A stretch of DNA of 64,000 nucleotides from Erysipelothrix amsterdamensis (GTDB lineage Bacteria > Bacillota_I > Bacilli_A > Erysipelotrichales > Erysipelotrichaceae): positions 1,240,001 through 1,304,000 of the forward strand of contig NZ_OW659496.1 in the NCBI RefSeq assembly GCF_940143175.1, written 5' to 3'. A program made the translations under genes and the position numbers. Below, in pieces: positions 7,095 to 17,148 of this stretch. Each line of letters opens with the position of its first letter. The stretch's first letter is position 1. The notes under the pieces were generated by a model. The model did no database searches. It saw only the letters and a list, made by a program, of their open reading frames with translations, and was not told where the DNA came from.

Positions 7095-10000
7095 TGAATT
7101 GTACTGCCTTTTTCTGTCTTAGTAATAATAATTTGCTGTTCTATAAGTGTTTTCAACTCTGGTACATGAGAGATGATTCCGACATATTCCGCAGTGCCCG
7201 CCAGATCTGTTAAAGACTTCATAGCCTGTTGAAGTGAGGCTTCATCCAAGGTTCCAAATCCTTCATCGATAAAGAGCGCATCTACGCGTACTGAGCCTGA
7301 GAAGCGTTGAACTACATCAGATAAGCCTAAAGCGAGGGATAACGAAGCTTTAAACGATTCCCCACCGGATAACGATTTAACGGACCTAATCTTCCCAGTA
7401 TATTGATCGTAAACATCCAAATCCAAGCCCGACTTTGTGTTGAGCCTTTCAGCTTTTTCTTGTCGTAAAAGAACATATCGATTTGAAGTCATCGGTGTAA
7501 AACGCTTATTGGCTTCTTCCACAATGTAATCAAAATAAGCCGATTGAACGTAATGTTCTAATGCAATCTTTTGTTTACCGCTTAAATCTCCATTCGCGGT
7601 TTTTGAAAGACCGTCCATAATTGCCCCTTGACGTTCCATCGTCAAACTATTCTTTTGGATCGTCTCTAAACGTCTTAAGACAGATTCCAGTGTAGTTATG
7701 TTTGTTGAAGCGGCTTGCACCGTCTTATTAAGCGAGACGATCGATCTTTCAATTTCTTGCTTCGCCTCAGATAAGTATTCTAATGTATGAGGTGGTTTCG
7801 TTTCACGTTGAACTTTTAATTGATTGATTTCAGAACGAATTTGTATCATGCGCTCATCATAAGTTTTTAAAATTGAAGCTTCGTTTTGTAGTGTTATTTC
7901 GTTTACCGTTTCCCACTCAATCTCATGGATATCAAGATTGTATTGATTACAGAGATCAAGAAGTTGTTGCTGTTTAAGTTGATACTCATTTTCTTCTGTT
8001 TTGAGTTGTTTAGCGATCTCACTTTCTTGTGTTTTGATTTGTTCAAGCTCTGTTGATGTTGATTGATACAACTCTAAATCTTGTTGTTCTTTCGCTTCCA
8101 TCTCTTTAATTTGATGATGAAGTGGCTCGATTTTCGCTATCAATACTTCTATACTATCAAACTCTAAATTAGATTGAATCATCTTGATTTCAGATTCTAG
8201 AGCTGCATGACGCATATGTTCTTGCTTCATAGATTCGTTAAGTTCATCAAGATTTTTCTTTAATAACTCCATGTTTTGTTGCTGTTCGTGCATTGATTTT
8301 ATCTTCGAATTTAATGTCTCATGCTCAACACGTTTTAATTCCATCAATGATTTCAAATCTTGAATTTTAATTAAAATCTCATTGAATTCTACTCGAGTCG
8401 CATTCTCATCATCTTCTTTAATGAATTCATTAAGATTTGTGATCTTTGTGTTAATCACATGGCAAGTTTGCGCTTGGTTCTGTTGGACCTCTTGTTTCTT
8501 AAACACTTCTTGCTTTAATTCCTGTATTTGGTCGTAGGTTAAAACTGAATCCATAAGTAACGCGGGATGTGGATGCTCCAACGATCCACAAACTGGACAT
8601 GCATGATCATCTTCAAGACTTTGTGCTAACAATCCTGCTTGTTCTTTGTAATATCGTAATTCATGTTGAATAAGCTGTTCGTTGGCGTTAATGTATTCTT
8701 TTTCAGCCATTTTAAAAGAATCCTGCTCTTTCATCAAAAGCACTTCTAACTCTCGTTTTGTATCAAAGGATTCGATTCGTTTTAGAAGTTGCTCACGTTG
8801 ACTCAGATAGGTTTCTAATTGATGCTCTTGAACGATTTTTTCTTTCTCGATCCCATAAGAACGATCTCTAAGCATTTCAAGCGTTGTTTTGAGTTCTTCT
8901 TGTTTTGCTAATTCCTCTGCAATCTTCACTTTTTGTAACTTTAGTTCATCTAGACGCTTAATTACCGAGTTGTATGTTACTTTTGTGGACTTCAGGGTCT
9001 CATATTGCGGTAACATTTTTTGGTATTGTTCTGCTTGGCGCTTTGCATGTTCAAGCTGGTTCATCCGTTCATTTCGATTTAAATATCGTGTCTTAATTGC
9101 AACGAATCGTTCTTGAATGTTTATATTTTTCGCTTGAATGTCTTGATATCGACGCTCGATTGTTGAGTATTTTAGTTTCTTTGCTTCTAATTCTTTATGT
9201 AAGGGCATCAACTTATTAAAGATAAGAGTTTGCGTTTCGAGGTTTTTTCGAAGCAATTCGTAATGATCTTTTTGATTTAAAAGCTGCGCCAATTCGTGTT
9301 CTTTTTCTTTAAGTAGATTAAGTGTATGTTGGTACGTTTCCCATGCTTTCATTGATTCAAGAATCACATCACGCTTCTTGTTTAGGTTTTTTTGATCGCT
9401 AAGATAATCTGTATGTTTGTTTACCATTACACCATGTTTAACTTTTAAATCACTATAGACATCTTCTAAATTAAAACCTGTGTATTCGATGCCTTCTTCA
9501 AGATTGGGTAAGCCTACTAAAACACTCTTTACTTCCTGTTTCGTTTGCTCTAATTCACGCTTGAGTTCTAAATTTTTCTGTTTCAGTTTATCTTGCAGTT
9601 TAAGATAAAATCGTGTGTCAAAAAGGGTTCGAAATATATCCGATCGCTTAGTGCTCGAGGCATTTAGAAGTTCTAGAAATTCCCCTTGCGCAATCATCAC
9701 GACTTGTTTAAATTGTTGAGCATCCAAGCCCACAATCTCGATTATTTTCGCATTAACCATTTTAATATCATCAAGTTCTTGACCATTAGGGAGATACAAT
9801 TGTACACTTGCGTTTTGGACTGTCGTTCCTTCACCACGCGCTTTTAAGCGCTCATAACGGGGTTTGCGAACAATTCGATAGGTCTCATTTCTATGACTGA
9901 AGCTTAGATCCACATACGTTTCCACAGATGCATCCGCATAATCACTGCGAAGAGAATCCGACTGACGTTGACTTCCACTGGCTACATCATAAAGTGCAAA

Positions 10001-10144
10001 CGAAATCGCATCAAACAATGTCGTTTTACCTGCTCCAGTATCTCCAGTTATTAAAAATAACCCTTGATGAAATTGGGTAAAATCCACCGTCGTTTCTTCA
10101 AAATAGGGACCGAATGCACGCATCGAAAGAAGTATCGGTTTCAT
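7079..10144 (-). CDS. sbcC: Exonuclease SbcCD, ATPase subunit SbcC
   Basis: 1021-residue SMC-like ATPase that with SbcD cuts hairpins and processes double-strand ends. N-terminal Walker A is GDTGAGKTT near residues 35-43; the C-terminal half has the signature SLSGGESFKASLSLALG and Walker B DALFIDEGFGTLDE. Long coiled coils between them are interrupted near residue 518 by the zinc hook CPVC, at which two molecules join. Length is normal. The ATG at 10144 overlaps the sbcD stop by four bases (ATGA), so the two subunits are coupled. The order sbcD-sbcC is the common one. Confidence 0.95.
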   Translation of the reverse strand: MKPILLSMRAFGPYFEETTVDFTQFHQGLFLITGDTGAGKTTLFDAISFALYDVASGSQRQSDSLRSDYADASVETYVDLSFSHRNETYRIVRKPRYERLKARGEGTTVQNASVQLYLPNGQELDDIKMVNAKIIEIVGLDAQQFKQVVMIAQGEFLELLNASSTKRSDIFRTLFDTRFYLKLQDKLKQKNLELKRELEQTKQEVKSVLVGLPNLEEGIEYTGFNLEDVYSDLKVKHGVMVNKHTDYLSDQKNLNKKRDVILESMKAWETYQHTLNLLKEKEHELAQLLNQKDHYELLRKNLETQTLIFNKLMPLHKELEAKKLKYSTIERRYQDIQAKNINIQERFVAIKTRYLNRNERMNQLEHAKRQAEQYQKMLPQYETLKSTKVTYNSVIKRLDELKLQKVKIAEELAKQEELKTTLEMLRDRSYGIEKEKIVQEHQLETYLSQREQLLKRIESFDTKRELEVLLMKEQDSFKMAEKEYINANEQLIQHELRYYKEQAGLLAQSLEDDHACPVCGSLEHPHPALLMDSVLTYDQIQELKQEVFKKQEVQQNQAQTCHVINTKITNLNEFIKEDDENATRVEFNEILIKIQDLKSLMELKRVEHETLNSKIKSMHEQQQNMELLKKNLDELNESMKQEHMRHAALESEIKMIQSNLEFDSIEVLIAKIEPLHHQIKEMEAKEQQDLELYQSTSTELEQIKTQESEIAKQLKTEENEYQLKQQQLLDLCNQYNLDIHEIEWETVNEITLQNEASILKTYDERMIQIRSEINQLKVQRETKPPHTLEYLSEAKQEIERSIVSLNKTVQAASTNITTLESVLRRLETIQKNSLTMERQGAIMDGLSKTANGDLSGKQKIALEHYVQSAYFDYIVEEANKRFTPMTSNRYVLLRQEKAERLNTKSGLDLDVYDQYTGKIRSVKSLSGGESFKASLSLALGLSDVVQRFSGSVRVDALFIDEGFGTLDEASLQQAMKSLTDLAGTAEYVGIISHVPELKTLIEQQIIITKTEKGSTIQTRVL

Positions 10145-11280
10145 AAATTTTCCTCCTGAATTTCGTCGATCATCGCGCTCACAATTTCAGATTCCTCTTG
10201 ATTAAAATCGCGCCCATTAAGTGTCGTGAAAAAAGCATTAAAAAGATCATACGGCTTTTGTTCTAAAATTTCAGAAGCTCGTGATAACGATGTCTCTGAA
10301 GAAGTACGTGCATTATCAAAATCCAAACTTACGAGATTTAGATAAACACTTCTTAATTTATGAAGTGCATCCTCTTGAATAATATCATCGGTCAAGATTG
10401 CATGAATATAATCTTCAGTAATATCCTTTTTACCTATTTCATAAAGTTCTTGTAATGGACCTTTAAGAATCCGTACATCCCGCAATGGCTTCATATCCAT
10501 AAACGATATCGAAACATCCTTATCAAGATTGATAACGATTAATTGTTTTTTATGCATCCATTCAGAGAACGAATATTTTAACGGTGATCCTGCGTAACGA
10601 ATCGAATCGCGTCCAATCGCTTGAGGTCGATGAATGTGACCGAGCGCTACATAATCAAATGCTTTAAATAAAGACGCATCAATCGCATCCAAACCTCCTA
10701 CCGAAGGTCCAATTTCTGAATCTGATAAAATTGGTGTTGTTCCATTACCAATTACAAATTGGTGTGCAATCGCGACATTACGATCCTTTTGATTGATCTT
10801 TAAATCTTGAAAGATAAACTCAAATGCTTCTTGGAACGTCGTCCCTGTAAACTCAGGATGGCAGTTTCGCACCATGGACGGTTTTATATAAGGAATCATG
10901 TGAAAATGAACAGGTCCGAAATCATCCTTAAGTGTCACAACCGGAATAGAACCTGTATAATGAGACGCTAAATAAATATCGTGTTCTTCGAAAAGAGCAC
11001 GACCAACACCCAGACGCTCTTGAGAATCGTGATTCCCTGAAATGATTAAAACATGAATGCGACGATGGGATAATTGCGTCAAAAAATCATCCCAAACTTC
11101 AAATGCTTCTGCACTTGGATTTGCTTTGTCATAGACATCCCCTGCAATAATTAAAACATCCGGTTTGATGTTATCTAAGCTTTCAATAATTTGGTTTAGA
11201 ACGTACCGCTGATCATCAATAAGACTGAAGTCATTCAGTCTTCGACCAATATGTAAATCTGCTATATGGACTATTTTCAC
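10141..11280 (-). CDS. sbcD: Exonuclease SbcCD, nuclease subunit SbcD
   Basis: Calcineurin-like phosphoesterase subunit of SbcCD with metal-binding motifs in order: DLHIGR, GDVYDKANPS, SGNHDSQERLG, and GHIHRPQ near residue 220. I chose the GTG at 11280 (VKIVHIADLHIG), which agrees with the family N-terminus and has an AAGAG stretch about ten bases upstream. The frame continues upstream to a TTG at 11328, adding 16 residues that do not look like the family. From 11280 the protein is 379 residues. The stop overlaps sbcC. Confidence 0.92.
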   Translation of the reverse strand: MKIVHIADLHIGRRLNDFSLIDDQRYVLNQIIESLDNIKPDVLIIAGDVYDKANPSAEAFEVWDDFLTQLSHRRIHVLIISGNHDSQERLGVGRALFEEHDIYLASHYTGSIPVVTLKDDFGPVHFHMIPYIKPSMVRNCHPEFTGTTFQEAFEFIFQDLKINQKDRNVAIAHQFVIGNGTTPILSDSEIGPSVGGLDAIDASLFKAFDYVALGHIHRPQAIGRDSIRYAGSPLKYSFSEWMHKKQLIVINLDKDVSISFMDMKPLRDVRILKGPLQELYEIGKKDITEDYIHAILTDDIIQEDALHKLRSVYLNLVSLDFDNARTSSETSLSRASEILEQKPYDLFNAFFTTLNGRDFNQEESEIVSAMIDEIQEENL

Positions 11281-11402
11281 ACTATCACTCTTTTCTACCT
11301 CTATCTTACCACAATCTTTCAAATTCAAGCGTGGAATTGTACTTCGATTTGGCGTTTAAAAGAGCACCCGCTTCATGATTTTAATGTTCTTTAAGAGAAG
11401 GA

Positions 11403-11430
11403 TTGTTTTCTTATTTAATTATGCTAATAT
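11403..11430 (+). promoter_or_regulatory. Promoter of the G5/Excalibur gene
   Basis: TTGTTT (11403-11408) and TAATAT (11425-11430) with a 16-base spacer, 20 bases before the start codon and directly ahead of GGGAGGG. Confidence 0.55.
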
Positions 11431-11450
11431 CAGAGTATTGGGAGGGTATT

Positions 11451-12332
11451 ATGTTAAGAAAAAGAAAGAAATCAATCAGTGATTCATCACAAAAATTGAG
11501 AGTAAGTAAAAAGAAGTGGTTTCGTCGAGACCATGAATCTATCGAAAAAAATAACGAACAATTAGAGCAGGAGCCTCAACGTAAACCAAATTGGTTTACA
11601 CCAAAGAAAACTATCGCACTTGTTTTAAGCCTTGGAGTTGGTGCCCTTGGAGCGTATTCTATGGATGCAAATCGCGTTTACAGTTTAACGCTCGAAGAAA
11701 ATGGACAAGCACTCCGAGAACCATTTCTATACACTAATTCTAAAAACACTGAAGTCAGATTACCGAGCGAATCCGATTTTAAAGATGTTGAGCAAGGAAG
11801 TTTTAAGGGTTGGTATGATGATCAAGGTAACAACATCACCCATTTAAAATTGGTGAAAGACACACGTGTTGAAGCAAAATGGTATGCGATGCATACTGAA
11901 GAGAAAGTCGTACTCAATGAAACCCCGTTTAAGAATATCGAAGAAACAGATGATTCCTTACTTGAATCTGAAAGTTATCAAAAGCAAGTTGGGAAGATTG
12001 GGATTGATGAGACACGTAAACAATTGGTGTATCGTGATGATAGTCTCTATAAAGAATCCATCATTTCCGAAAAAAACCTTCAACTTAAAACGGATGCAAT
12101 TTGGGTTAAAGGGACAAAACCCATTCCTGTAACCCCTACGATACAAGCGACACCTGCTGTAGAATCCGTAAATCATGTGGTTGCAAGATCTGAGGTAAAA
12201 TCAGAATATTATAAGAACTGTACCGAACTTCGAAAAGTCTACCAAAGGGGTGTTGGGAGTGATCATGAAGCATACAGATTACCACTTGACCGTGACCGAG
12301 ATGGATGGGCTTGTGAAGCGAAAGGAAATTAG
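11451..12332 (+). CDS. Exported protein with G5-like and Excalibur domains
   Basis: 293 residues from the ATG at 11451 (GGGAGG site seven bases upstream; an in-frame ATG 48 bases earlier lacks a site). A very basic N-terminus of about 55 residues precedes one hydrophobic span (TIALVLSLGVGALGAYSM), so the rest is probably outside and membrane-anchored. Next is a Listeria/Bacteroides-repeat-like module (FKGWYDDQGNNI ... VEAKWYA), then a segment resembling a G5 domain (KVVLNETPF ... GKIGIDETRKQLVY), a short Thr/Pro linker, and a C-terminal Excalibur domain with YYKNCTELRKVY and the calcium loop DRDRDGWACE. Role unknown; cell-wall or envelope binding is plausible. It stands alone. Confidence 0.78.
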   Translation: MLRKRKKSISDSSQKLRVSKKKWFRRDHESIEKNNEQLEQEPQRKPNWFTPKKTIALVLSLGVGALGAYSMDANRVYSLTLEENGQALREPFLYTNSKNTEVRLPSESDFKDVEQGSFKGWYDDQGNNITHLKLVKDTRVEAKWYAMHTEEKVVLNETPFKNIEETDDSLLESESYQKQVGKIGIDETRKQLVYRDDSLYKESIISEKNLQLKTDAIWVKGTKPIPVTPTIQATPAVESVNHVVARSEVKSEYYKNCTELRKVYQRGVGSDHEAYRLPLDRDRDGWACEAKGN

Positions 12333-12340
12333 AAAACACT

Positions 12341-12376
12341 AAAAAGAGAAGGCTTAAGCCTTCTCTTATTTTTTTA
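12341..12376. terminator. Bidirectional terminator
   Basis: AAGAGAAGGCTT and its exact complement form a perfect 24-base palindrome (12344-12367), flanked by five A residues on the left and a T run on the right. It serves the Excalibur gene on the plus strand and overlaps the last codon of galM on the minus strand. Confidence 0.85.
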
Positions 12377-13349
12377 ATGTATAGGTTGTGACTTCTGAGT
12401 ATGGGTTTTCTTCTGAATACCAAGGAACACGAGCTCCTGGTAAAAATTCAGGCTCAATTGCGATGGCTGAATGATTCCACGCAAATTGACCTTGACCATT
12501 TTTAAAACTCTCATCGAAATAATTTGCAAAATAGATTTGAACTGCCGGACATGATGTTTCAATAAGCAAGGATTTGTTCATAGCCGACAATAAAACACGC
12601 TTGTCACCGTTTAATTGATAATTGTGGTCAAGATGACGCGTGTTATCAAATTGTGGATGGTAGCCTTGTAAAACGGACTCAAGTGAGGGATTACTTCGCA
12701 AATCAAAAACTGTATCCGTAACATCAATAAATGTACCGTCCGTACATAAATCTTCATCAAGATAGGCTACACGATCCGCATCAACAAGAAGATGATGCTG
12801 TGACAAATCCCCATGACCCAACAAATCAAAATACATATGATTTGTAAGATTTAGAGGCATGGAACATGAAGGCGTTGCAGTATAGCTAATTGATAATGAT
12901 GAACCCTCTAAACGATAGATGATCTCATAGCGAACATTACCGGGATACCCATCACGTTCATGATTAAAATCTCCTTCAAGTACAACAATGGGTTCATCAT
13001 CGTCATAAAGACTTTTAATCGTTAAATTGCGAGAAGATAAGCCCTCATATCCTCCATGTAAATGCGCGGAACCATTATTCTGACTTAAATGCAGAGTCGT
13101 ATCATTTAGAGTAATAACACCCTCTCGCGTTCTGCCCGCCAAAGGTCCCACACTGGATCCAAGATAAACCGTATTATTGAGGTAATCCTCATAATTCATA
13201 TATGACGTTACCACATTCATATCACCAGTTAACTTAAAAGAGGTTATGGTACCTCCAAGCGTTAAGACTTTAACTTCAGCTTCATTTGTTTGTAAAGTAA
13301 TCTCCTTGACGTTTTGTTGGTGTGTCATCACCTGTTTCACATTTAACAT
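12366..13349 (-). CDS. galM: Aldose 1-epimerase (galactose mutarotase)
   Basis: 327-residue mutarotase that interconverts alpha- and beta-galactose, giving galactokinase its substrate. Features: GRTREG near residue 77, the catalytic His in NLTNHMYFDLLGHGD near residues 168-182, and the catalytic Glu in EPEFLPGARVPWY near residue 302. AAAGGGG precedes the ATG. It is last of the mgl-gal operon, after galK, separated by a 52-base gap holding a hairpin. galT and galE are not in this window, so the Leloir steps after Gal-1-P are encoded elsewhere. Confidence 0.93.
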   Translation of the reverse strand: MLNVKQVMTHQQNVKEITLQTNEAEVKVLTLGGTITSFKLTGDMNVVTSYMNYEDYLNNTVYLGSSVGPLAGRTREGVITLNDTTLHLSQNNGSAHLHGGYEGLSSRNLTIKSLYDDDEPIVVLEGDFNHERDGYPGNVRYEIIYRLEGSSLSISYTATPSCSMPLNLTNHMYFDLLGHGDLSQHHLLVDADRVAYLDEDLCTDGTFIDVTDTVFDLRSNPSLESVLQGYHPQFDNTRHLDHNYQLNGDKRVLLSAMNKSLLIETSCPAVQIYFANYFDESFKNGQGQFAWNHSAIAIEPEFLPGARVPWYSEENPYSEVTTYTLKK

Positions 13350-13373
13350 ACTATTTCCCCTTTATGAATGTCG

Positions 13374-13399
13374 AAAAGGATGTGAGGCCACATCCTTTT
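13374..13399 (-). promoter_or_regulatory. Intercistronic hairpin galK-galM
   Basis: 11-bp perfect stem (AAAAGGATGTG and complement) with a four-base loop, without a clear T tract on the minus side. It is more likely an mRNA-stability element or leaky terminator than a full stop for the operon. Confidence 0.55.
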
Positions 13400-13401
13400 C
13401 T

Positions 13402-14565
13402 TTATTTAATTTGATGTGTGCCTTCACCAACCGACGCAACATAGAATGTTGCTTCATATCCAATTTTATCAGCATATTGCTTGCCGACATTTTTAATGAA
13501 TGCATCAACGTGTTGATTCTCAACAATCGCAATCGCACATCCACCAAATCCAGCACCCGTAACACGAGCACCGATCGTTCCTGTTTGACTCCATGCACTT
13601 TCCACAAGTGTATCAAGTTCAATACCCGTTACTTCATAATCATCGCGTAGTGATTGATGGCTTTCATTCATGAGCAATCCGAAAGCATTAATATCACCCG
13701 ATTTTAGCACTTCTGAAGCACGTTTTGTTCGTTCGTTTTCACTTACTGCATGATAAGCACGACGATACACCACTTTATCTTCAAAAAGCGATTCTTTTGC
13801 CATCAATTGATCCAAGGAGAGATCACAGAGGTGTTCAATATTATATTCCTCTTTAAGAATAGCAAGTGCTTTTTCGCATTGAGCTCTGCGTTCATTATAA
13901 GCAGAATCCGCTAATCCACGACGTTTATTCGTATTCGCAATAACAATGGATGCATCCCCAAGTTCTACAGGAACATATTCATAAGCAAGCGTATTTGTAT
14001 TTAATAAAATTGCATGATCTTTTTGTCCCATCCCCACAGCAAATTGATCCATAATACCACAATTAACACCAATAAATTGATTCTCTGCTTTTTGTGATAA
14101 TTTAACACATGTAATCATATCTTCATTGAAATGAAACAGTTTATTAACAATCCAAGCCGTTAAAACTTCAATTGAAGCAGAGCTTGAAAGACCCGCTCCA
14201 TTCGGAATATTTCCGTAATAGAGAATATCCAATCCAAAGTCACATACATGACCTTCCAACTCAAACATCTTAATAACACCCTTTGGATAATTAGCCCAAT
14301 CATCTTTTTCATCGTAAACAAGTTGGTCTACTTCTGAAGTAATGATGCCTAAATTTTCAAAATTTGTTGAATAAAGATTGAGTTGTTTATCGTTACGCTT
14401 ACGAACAAGCGCATACGTACCGTATGTAATCGCACAAGGGAACACAGAACCGCCGCTATAGTCAATATGTTCTCCAATTAAATTAATACGACCTGGTGCA
14501 AAGAACTCAAATTCATGGCTTACACCAAATACGGTTTCAAATTGTTGTGCTAGTTGTTTTTCCAT
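13402..14565 (-). CDS. galK: Galactokinase
   Basis: 387-residue GHMP kinase that phosphorylates galactose at C1. The galactokinase signature GRINLIGEHIDYSGG lies near residues 26-40, the phosphate loop PNGAGLSSSASIEV near residues 120-133 and the C-terminal GHMP motif GTIGARVTGAGFGGCAI near residue 335. Cytoplasmic. It follows mglC with only two bases between stop and start, so it belongs to the galactose uptake operon, and is followed by galM. Induction by galactose through the LacI-type regulator is likely. Confidence 0.96.
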   Translation of the reverse strand: MEKQLAQQFETVFGVSHEFEFFAPGRINLIGEHIDYSGGSVFPCAITYGTYALVRKRNDKQLNLYSTNFENLGIITSEVDQLVYDEKDDWANYPKGVIKMFELEGHVCDFGLDILYYGNIPNGAGLSSSASIEVLTAWIVNKLFHFNEDMITCVKLSQKAENQFIGVNCGIMDQFAVGMGQKDHAILLNTNTLAYEYVPVELGDASIVIANTNKRRGLADSAYNERRAQCEKALAILKEEYNIEHLCDLSLDQLMAKESLFEDKVVYRRAYHAVSENERTKRASEVLKSGDINAFGLLMNESHQSLRDDYEVTGIELDTLVESAWSQTGTIGARVTGAGFGGCAIAIVENQHVDAFIKNVGKQYADKIGYEATFYVASVGEGTHQIK

Positions 14566-14567
14566 AA

Positions 14568-15578
14568 TTATTTCTTACGAGTCGTCTTACGGATATCAAG
14601 TGCAACGGCAATAATAATAACAACACCTTGGATTACGTTTGTCATGTCCGGTGATACCCCTAAATAGGATAGACATACTTTCAAGAGTTCGAAAACAAAT
14701 ACCCCAAGAAGAATACCTGGAACCGTACCTTGTCCACCGGCAGTTGATACACCACCAATTGTTGCGGAAGCAATCGCTTCAAGTTCATAACCTTGTCCAG
14801 CAGAAGGTCCAACTGAACCAGTTTTAGCGGATAATAAATAACCTGCTAATCCGTAGAGGAATCCTGCAAGTGCAAAGATACGTACTTTAGAGCGACGAAC
14901 GTTAACACCTGAAACTTCAGCTGCATTTTCATTCCCACCAATTGCATACATGTATTTACCATGTTTTGTTTTATTAAACAAGATCCACATTAAGATACCC
15001 ACAAAGATTGCAATAATCGTTAGGTATGGAATTGCTCCAAATATTTTACCTTGTCCAATTTGAATAAACTCATCTTTAAATGTACCGATAGGTTTATTTT
15101 GACCGTAAAGCATGTTGATACCATAAATCATAATTTGAGTGCCAAGTGTTGCTAAAAACGGTGGAACATTTAGATAGGCAACAATAAGACCGTTAATCAT
15201 TCCAAATACAGTACATACAACAAGTACGATAAGCAATGGTACAAATAAAGGCATATCTGGAACATTTGGAAAGAACTTTCCAATAAAGTCTGGTTTTTGA
15301 ACCAGTGTTCCTGTGATTAAAGCTGATAGACCCACAATACGTCCTGCAGATAAGTCCGTTCCGCGAATGATTAAAGTTCCCGAAACACCTAAAGCAATAA
15401 TAAAGCGTACTGATGTATTCGCTAAAATGTTAGAAACGTTACCTACGGTAAAGAAGTTATCTTGCGTAATACCTGTAAACAGAATCATAACCGCAACCAC
15501 GATATACATAGAGTAATTTGTTAAAAAATCTTTAAGATCGAATTTTTTATCTTTTTTTTCAAATAAATGCGTTGTCAT
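14568..15578 (-). CDS. mglC: Galactose/methylgalactoside ABC transporter permease
   Basis: 336-residue membrane protein of the MglC/RbsC permease family with about ten hydrophobic spans. Motifs typical of the family: IRGTDLSAGRIVGLSAL near residues 66-82, PPFLATLGTQ near residue 137, GGNENAAEVSGVNVRRSKV near residue 215 and EAIASATIGGVSTAGGQG near residue 267. It forms the membrane channel for MglA and the substrate-binding lipoprotein MglB. It starts 12 bases after the mglA stop and precedes galK. The next gene makes galactose the probable substrate. Confidence 0.93.
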   Translation of the reverse strand: MTTHLFEKKDKKFDLKDFLTNYSMYIVVAVMILFTGITQDNFFTVGNVSNILANTSVRFIIALGVSGTLIIRGTDLSAGRIVGLSALITGTLVQKPDFIGKFFPNVPDMPLFVPLLIVLVVCTVFGMINGLIVAYLNVPPFLATLGTQIMIYGINMLYGQNKPIGTFKDEFIQIGQGKIFGAIPYLTIIAIFVGILMWILFNKTKHGKYMYAIGGNENAAEVSGVNVRRSKVRIFALAGFLYGLAGYLLSAKTGSVGPSAGQGYELEAIASATIGGVSTAGGQGTVPGILLGVFVFELLKVCLSYLGVSPDMTNVIQGVVIIIAVALDIRKTTRKK

Positions 15579-15590
15579 AATTTTTCTCCC

Positions 15591-17093
15591 TTATTCCATA
15601 AACTTCGTTGCAAGCGTCATAACACTTTCTTGTGTTGCTTCTTTTTTATCTAAGAAGCCTGAAACACGACCCTCGCACATAACCATAATACGATCTGAGA
15701 CCCCTAATAACTCAGCCATTTCAGAAGAAATCATAATGATACTTTTCCCTTCAGCAGCTAATTCATTAATAATTTGGTAAATCTCAAATTTTGCTCCAAC
15801 ATCAATTCCACGTGTTGGTTCATCTAAAATCAGAATGTCAGGATTGTTGGCTAACCAACGCGATAAGATTACTTTTTGTTGGTTCCCGCCAGATAAATTT
15901 TCAATATGCGTTTTCTTGCTTGCAGTTTTAATGTTTAATCGATCAATACTACTATCTACAACTTCGCCTATTTTTTTATCATCTAAAAGACCCTTATGAA
16001 TATACTGATCAATGGATGCAATGGCAACGTTATCCGATACGGATAAGACACCAAAGATCCCATTACCGCGTCGGTCTTCAGTAACAAGTGCAATACCATT
16101 TCGGATTGCATCTTGCGGACGATTAACAACAAGTTGTTTATCACCCAATTTCACAATACCGTGATCAATGGCACGCATACCGTAAATTGCTTCCATAAGT
16201 TCGGTACGCTGAGCTCCTACGAGCCCCCCTACCCCCAAGATTTCACCACGTTTTAATTCAAAGTAACACTCTTTAAATGATAATGGATTTGGTGACGTTA
16301 AATTCTCAACGCGTAAGACAACTTCTTCAGTCGGTTCGTTTGTCTTTGGTGGGAACAAACTTTTCAACTCACGTCCAACCATATTCTTGATAATGGAATC
16401 ATTGGTCATCTCACTTGCTGGCCATGTACCAACATAACAACCATCCCGCATGATTGTAATTTCATCCGAAATCCTTAAAATTTCATCCATCTTGTGAGAT
16501 ATATAAACGATTGCGATTCCTTTTTTGGTAAGTTTGTCAATAATTGCGAACAGTTTCTCCACTTCTGTAGCAGTTAATGACGATGTTGGCTCATCCATAA
16601 TTACAACTTTCGCGTTATGTGAAATTGCTTTTGCAATTTCAATTGACTGCATTTGCGAAACGGTCAGTTCATTAAGTAAGGTTGTTGGCTCCACATCCAA
16701 TCCAACCTCTTTTAATAAACGATCTGTTTCTTCATACATTTTCTTATGATCAACTGTTTTAAACTTAGTCATTGGGTAATTTCCTAAGAAAATATTCTCC
16801 CCAACAGTCATCATCCGAATTGGTTGTAATTCTTGATGAATCATTGAAATTCCTGAATCAATGGCTTCCTTTGCATCTTTAAATTCGACCTCATTACCAT
16901 TAAAGATTACTGATCCAGAGTCTCTGTGATAGATCCCATATAAACATTTCATCAACGTTGATTTTCCAGCTCCATTTTCACCCATTAGTGCATGAACTGT
17001 ACCCGGTTTTAATCGTAAATTGACATGGTCTAATGCTTTAACCCCAGGGAATGTTTTATTAATATCTTTCATTTCTAGGATGTATTCGCTCAT
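15591..17093 (-). CDS. mglA: Galactose ABC transporter ATP-binding protein (double ABC)
   Basis: 500 residues with two ATPase modules. The first has Walker A GENGAGKST near residue 35, signature LTVSQMQSIEIAKA and Walker B VVIMDEPTSSL; the second lacks a standard Walker A (GVGGLVGAQRTEL) but has LSGGNQQKVILSRWL and ILILDEPTRGID, the usual asymmetric layout of MglA/RbsA. The ATG at 17093 has GAAGGT seven bases upstream; the frame is open 17 codons further with no site. It powers MglC. A hairpin lies between mglB and this gene, which may reduce mglA expression relative to mglB. Confidence 0.94.
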   Translation of the reverse strand: MSEYILEMKDINKTFPGVKALDHVNLRLKPGTVHALMGENGAGKSTLMKCLYGIYHRDSGSVIFNGNEVEFKDAKEAIDSGISMIHQELQPIRMMTVGENIFLGNYPMTKFKTVDHKKMYEETDRLLKEVGLDVEPTTLLNELTVSQMQSIEIAKAISHNAKVVIMDEPTSSLTATEVEKLFAIIDKLTKKGIAIVYISHKMDEILRISDEITIMRDGCYVGTWPASEMTNDSIIKNMVGRELKSLFPPKTNEPTEEVVLRVENLTSPNPLSFKECYFELKRGEILGVGGLVGAQRTELMEAIYGMRAIDHGIVKLGDKQLVVNRPQDAIRNGIALVTEDRRGNGIFGVLSVSDNVAIASIDQYIHKGLLDDKKIGEVVDSSIDRLNIKTASKKTHIENLSGGNQQKVILSRWLANNPDILILDEPTRGIDVGAKFEIYQIINELAAEGKSIIMISSEMAELLGVSDRIMVMCEGRVSGFLDKKEATQESVMTLATKFME

Positions 17094-17122
17094 GTCTGTC
17101 ACCTTCCTATCCTTATAAATAT

Positions 17123-17148
17123 TCAAGTGTGCCGTTAAGCACACTTGA
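17123..17148 (-). promoter_or_regulatory. Intercistronic hairpin mglB-mglA
   Basis: 10-bp perfect stem TCAAGTGTGC/GCACACTTGA with a six-base loop and no T tract, in the 80-base gap after mglB. In binding-protein operons such a structure commonly protects the upstream message, so the binding protein is made in excess. Confidence 0.6.

Noticed and set aside
13246-13650. Plus-strand 134-codon frame opposite galM/galK
   Set aside because: It is entirely antisense to two well-supported genes, without ribosome site, and its product is Cys/Phe-rich as shadows often are.
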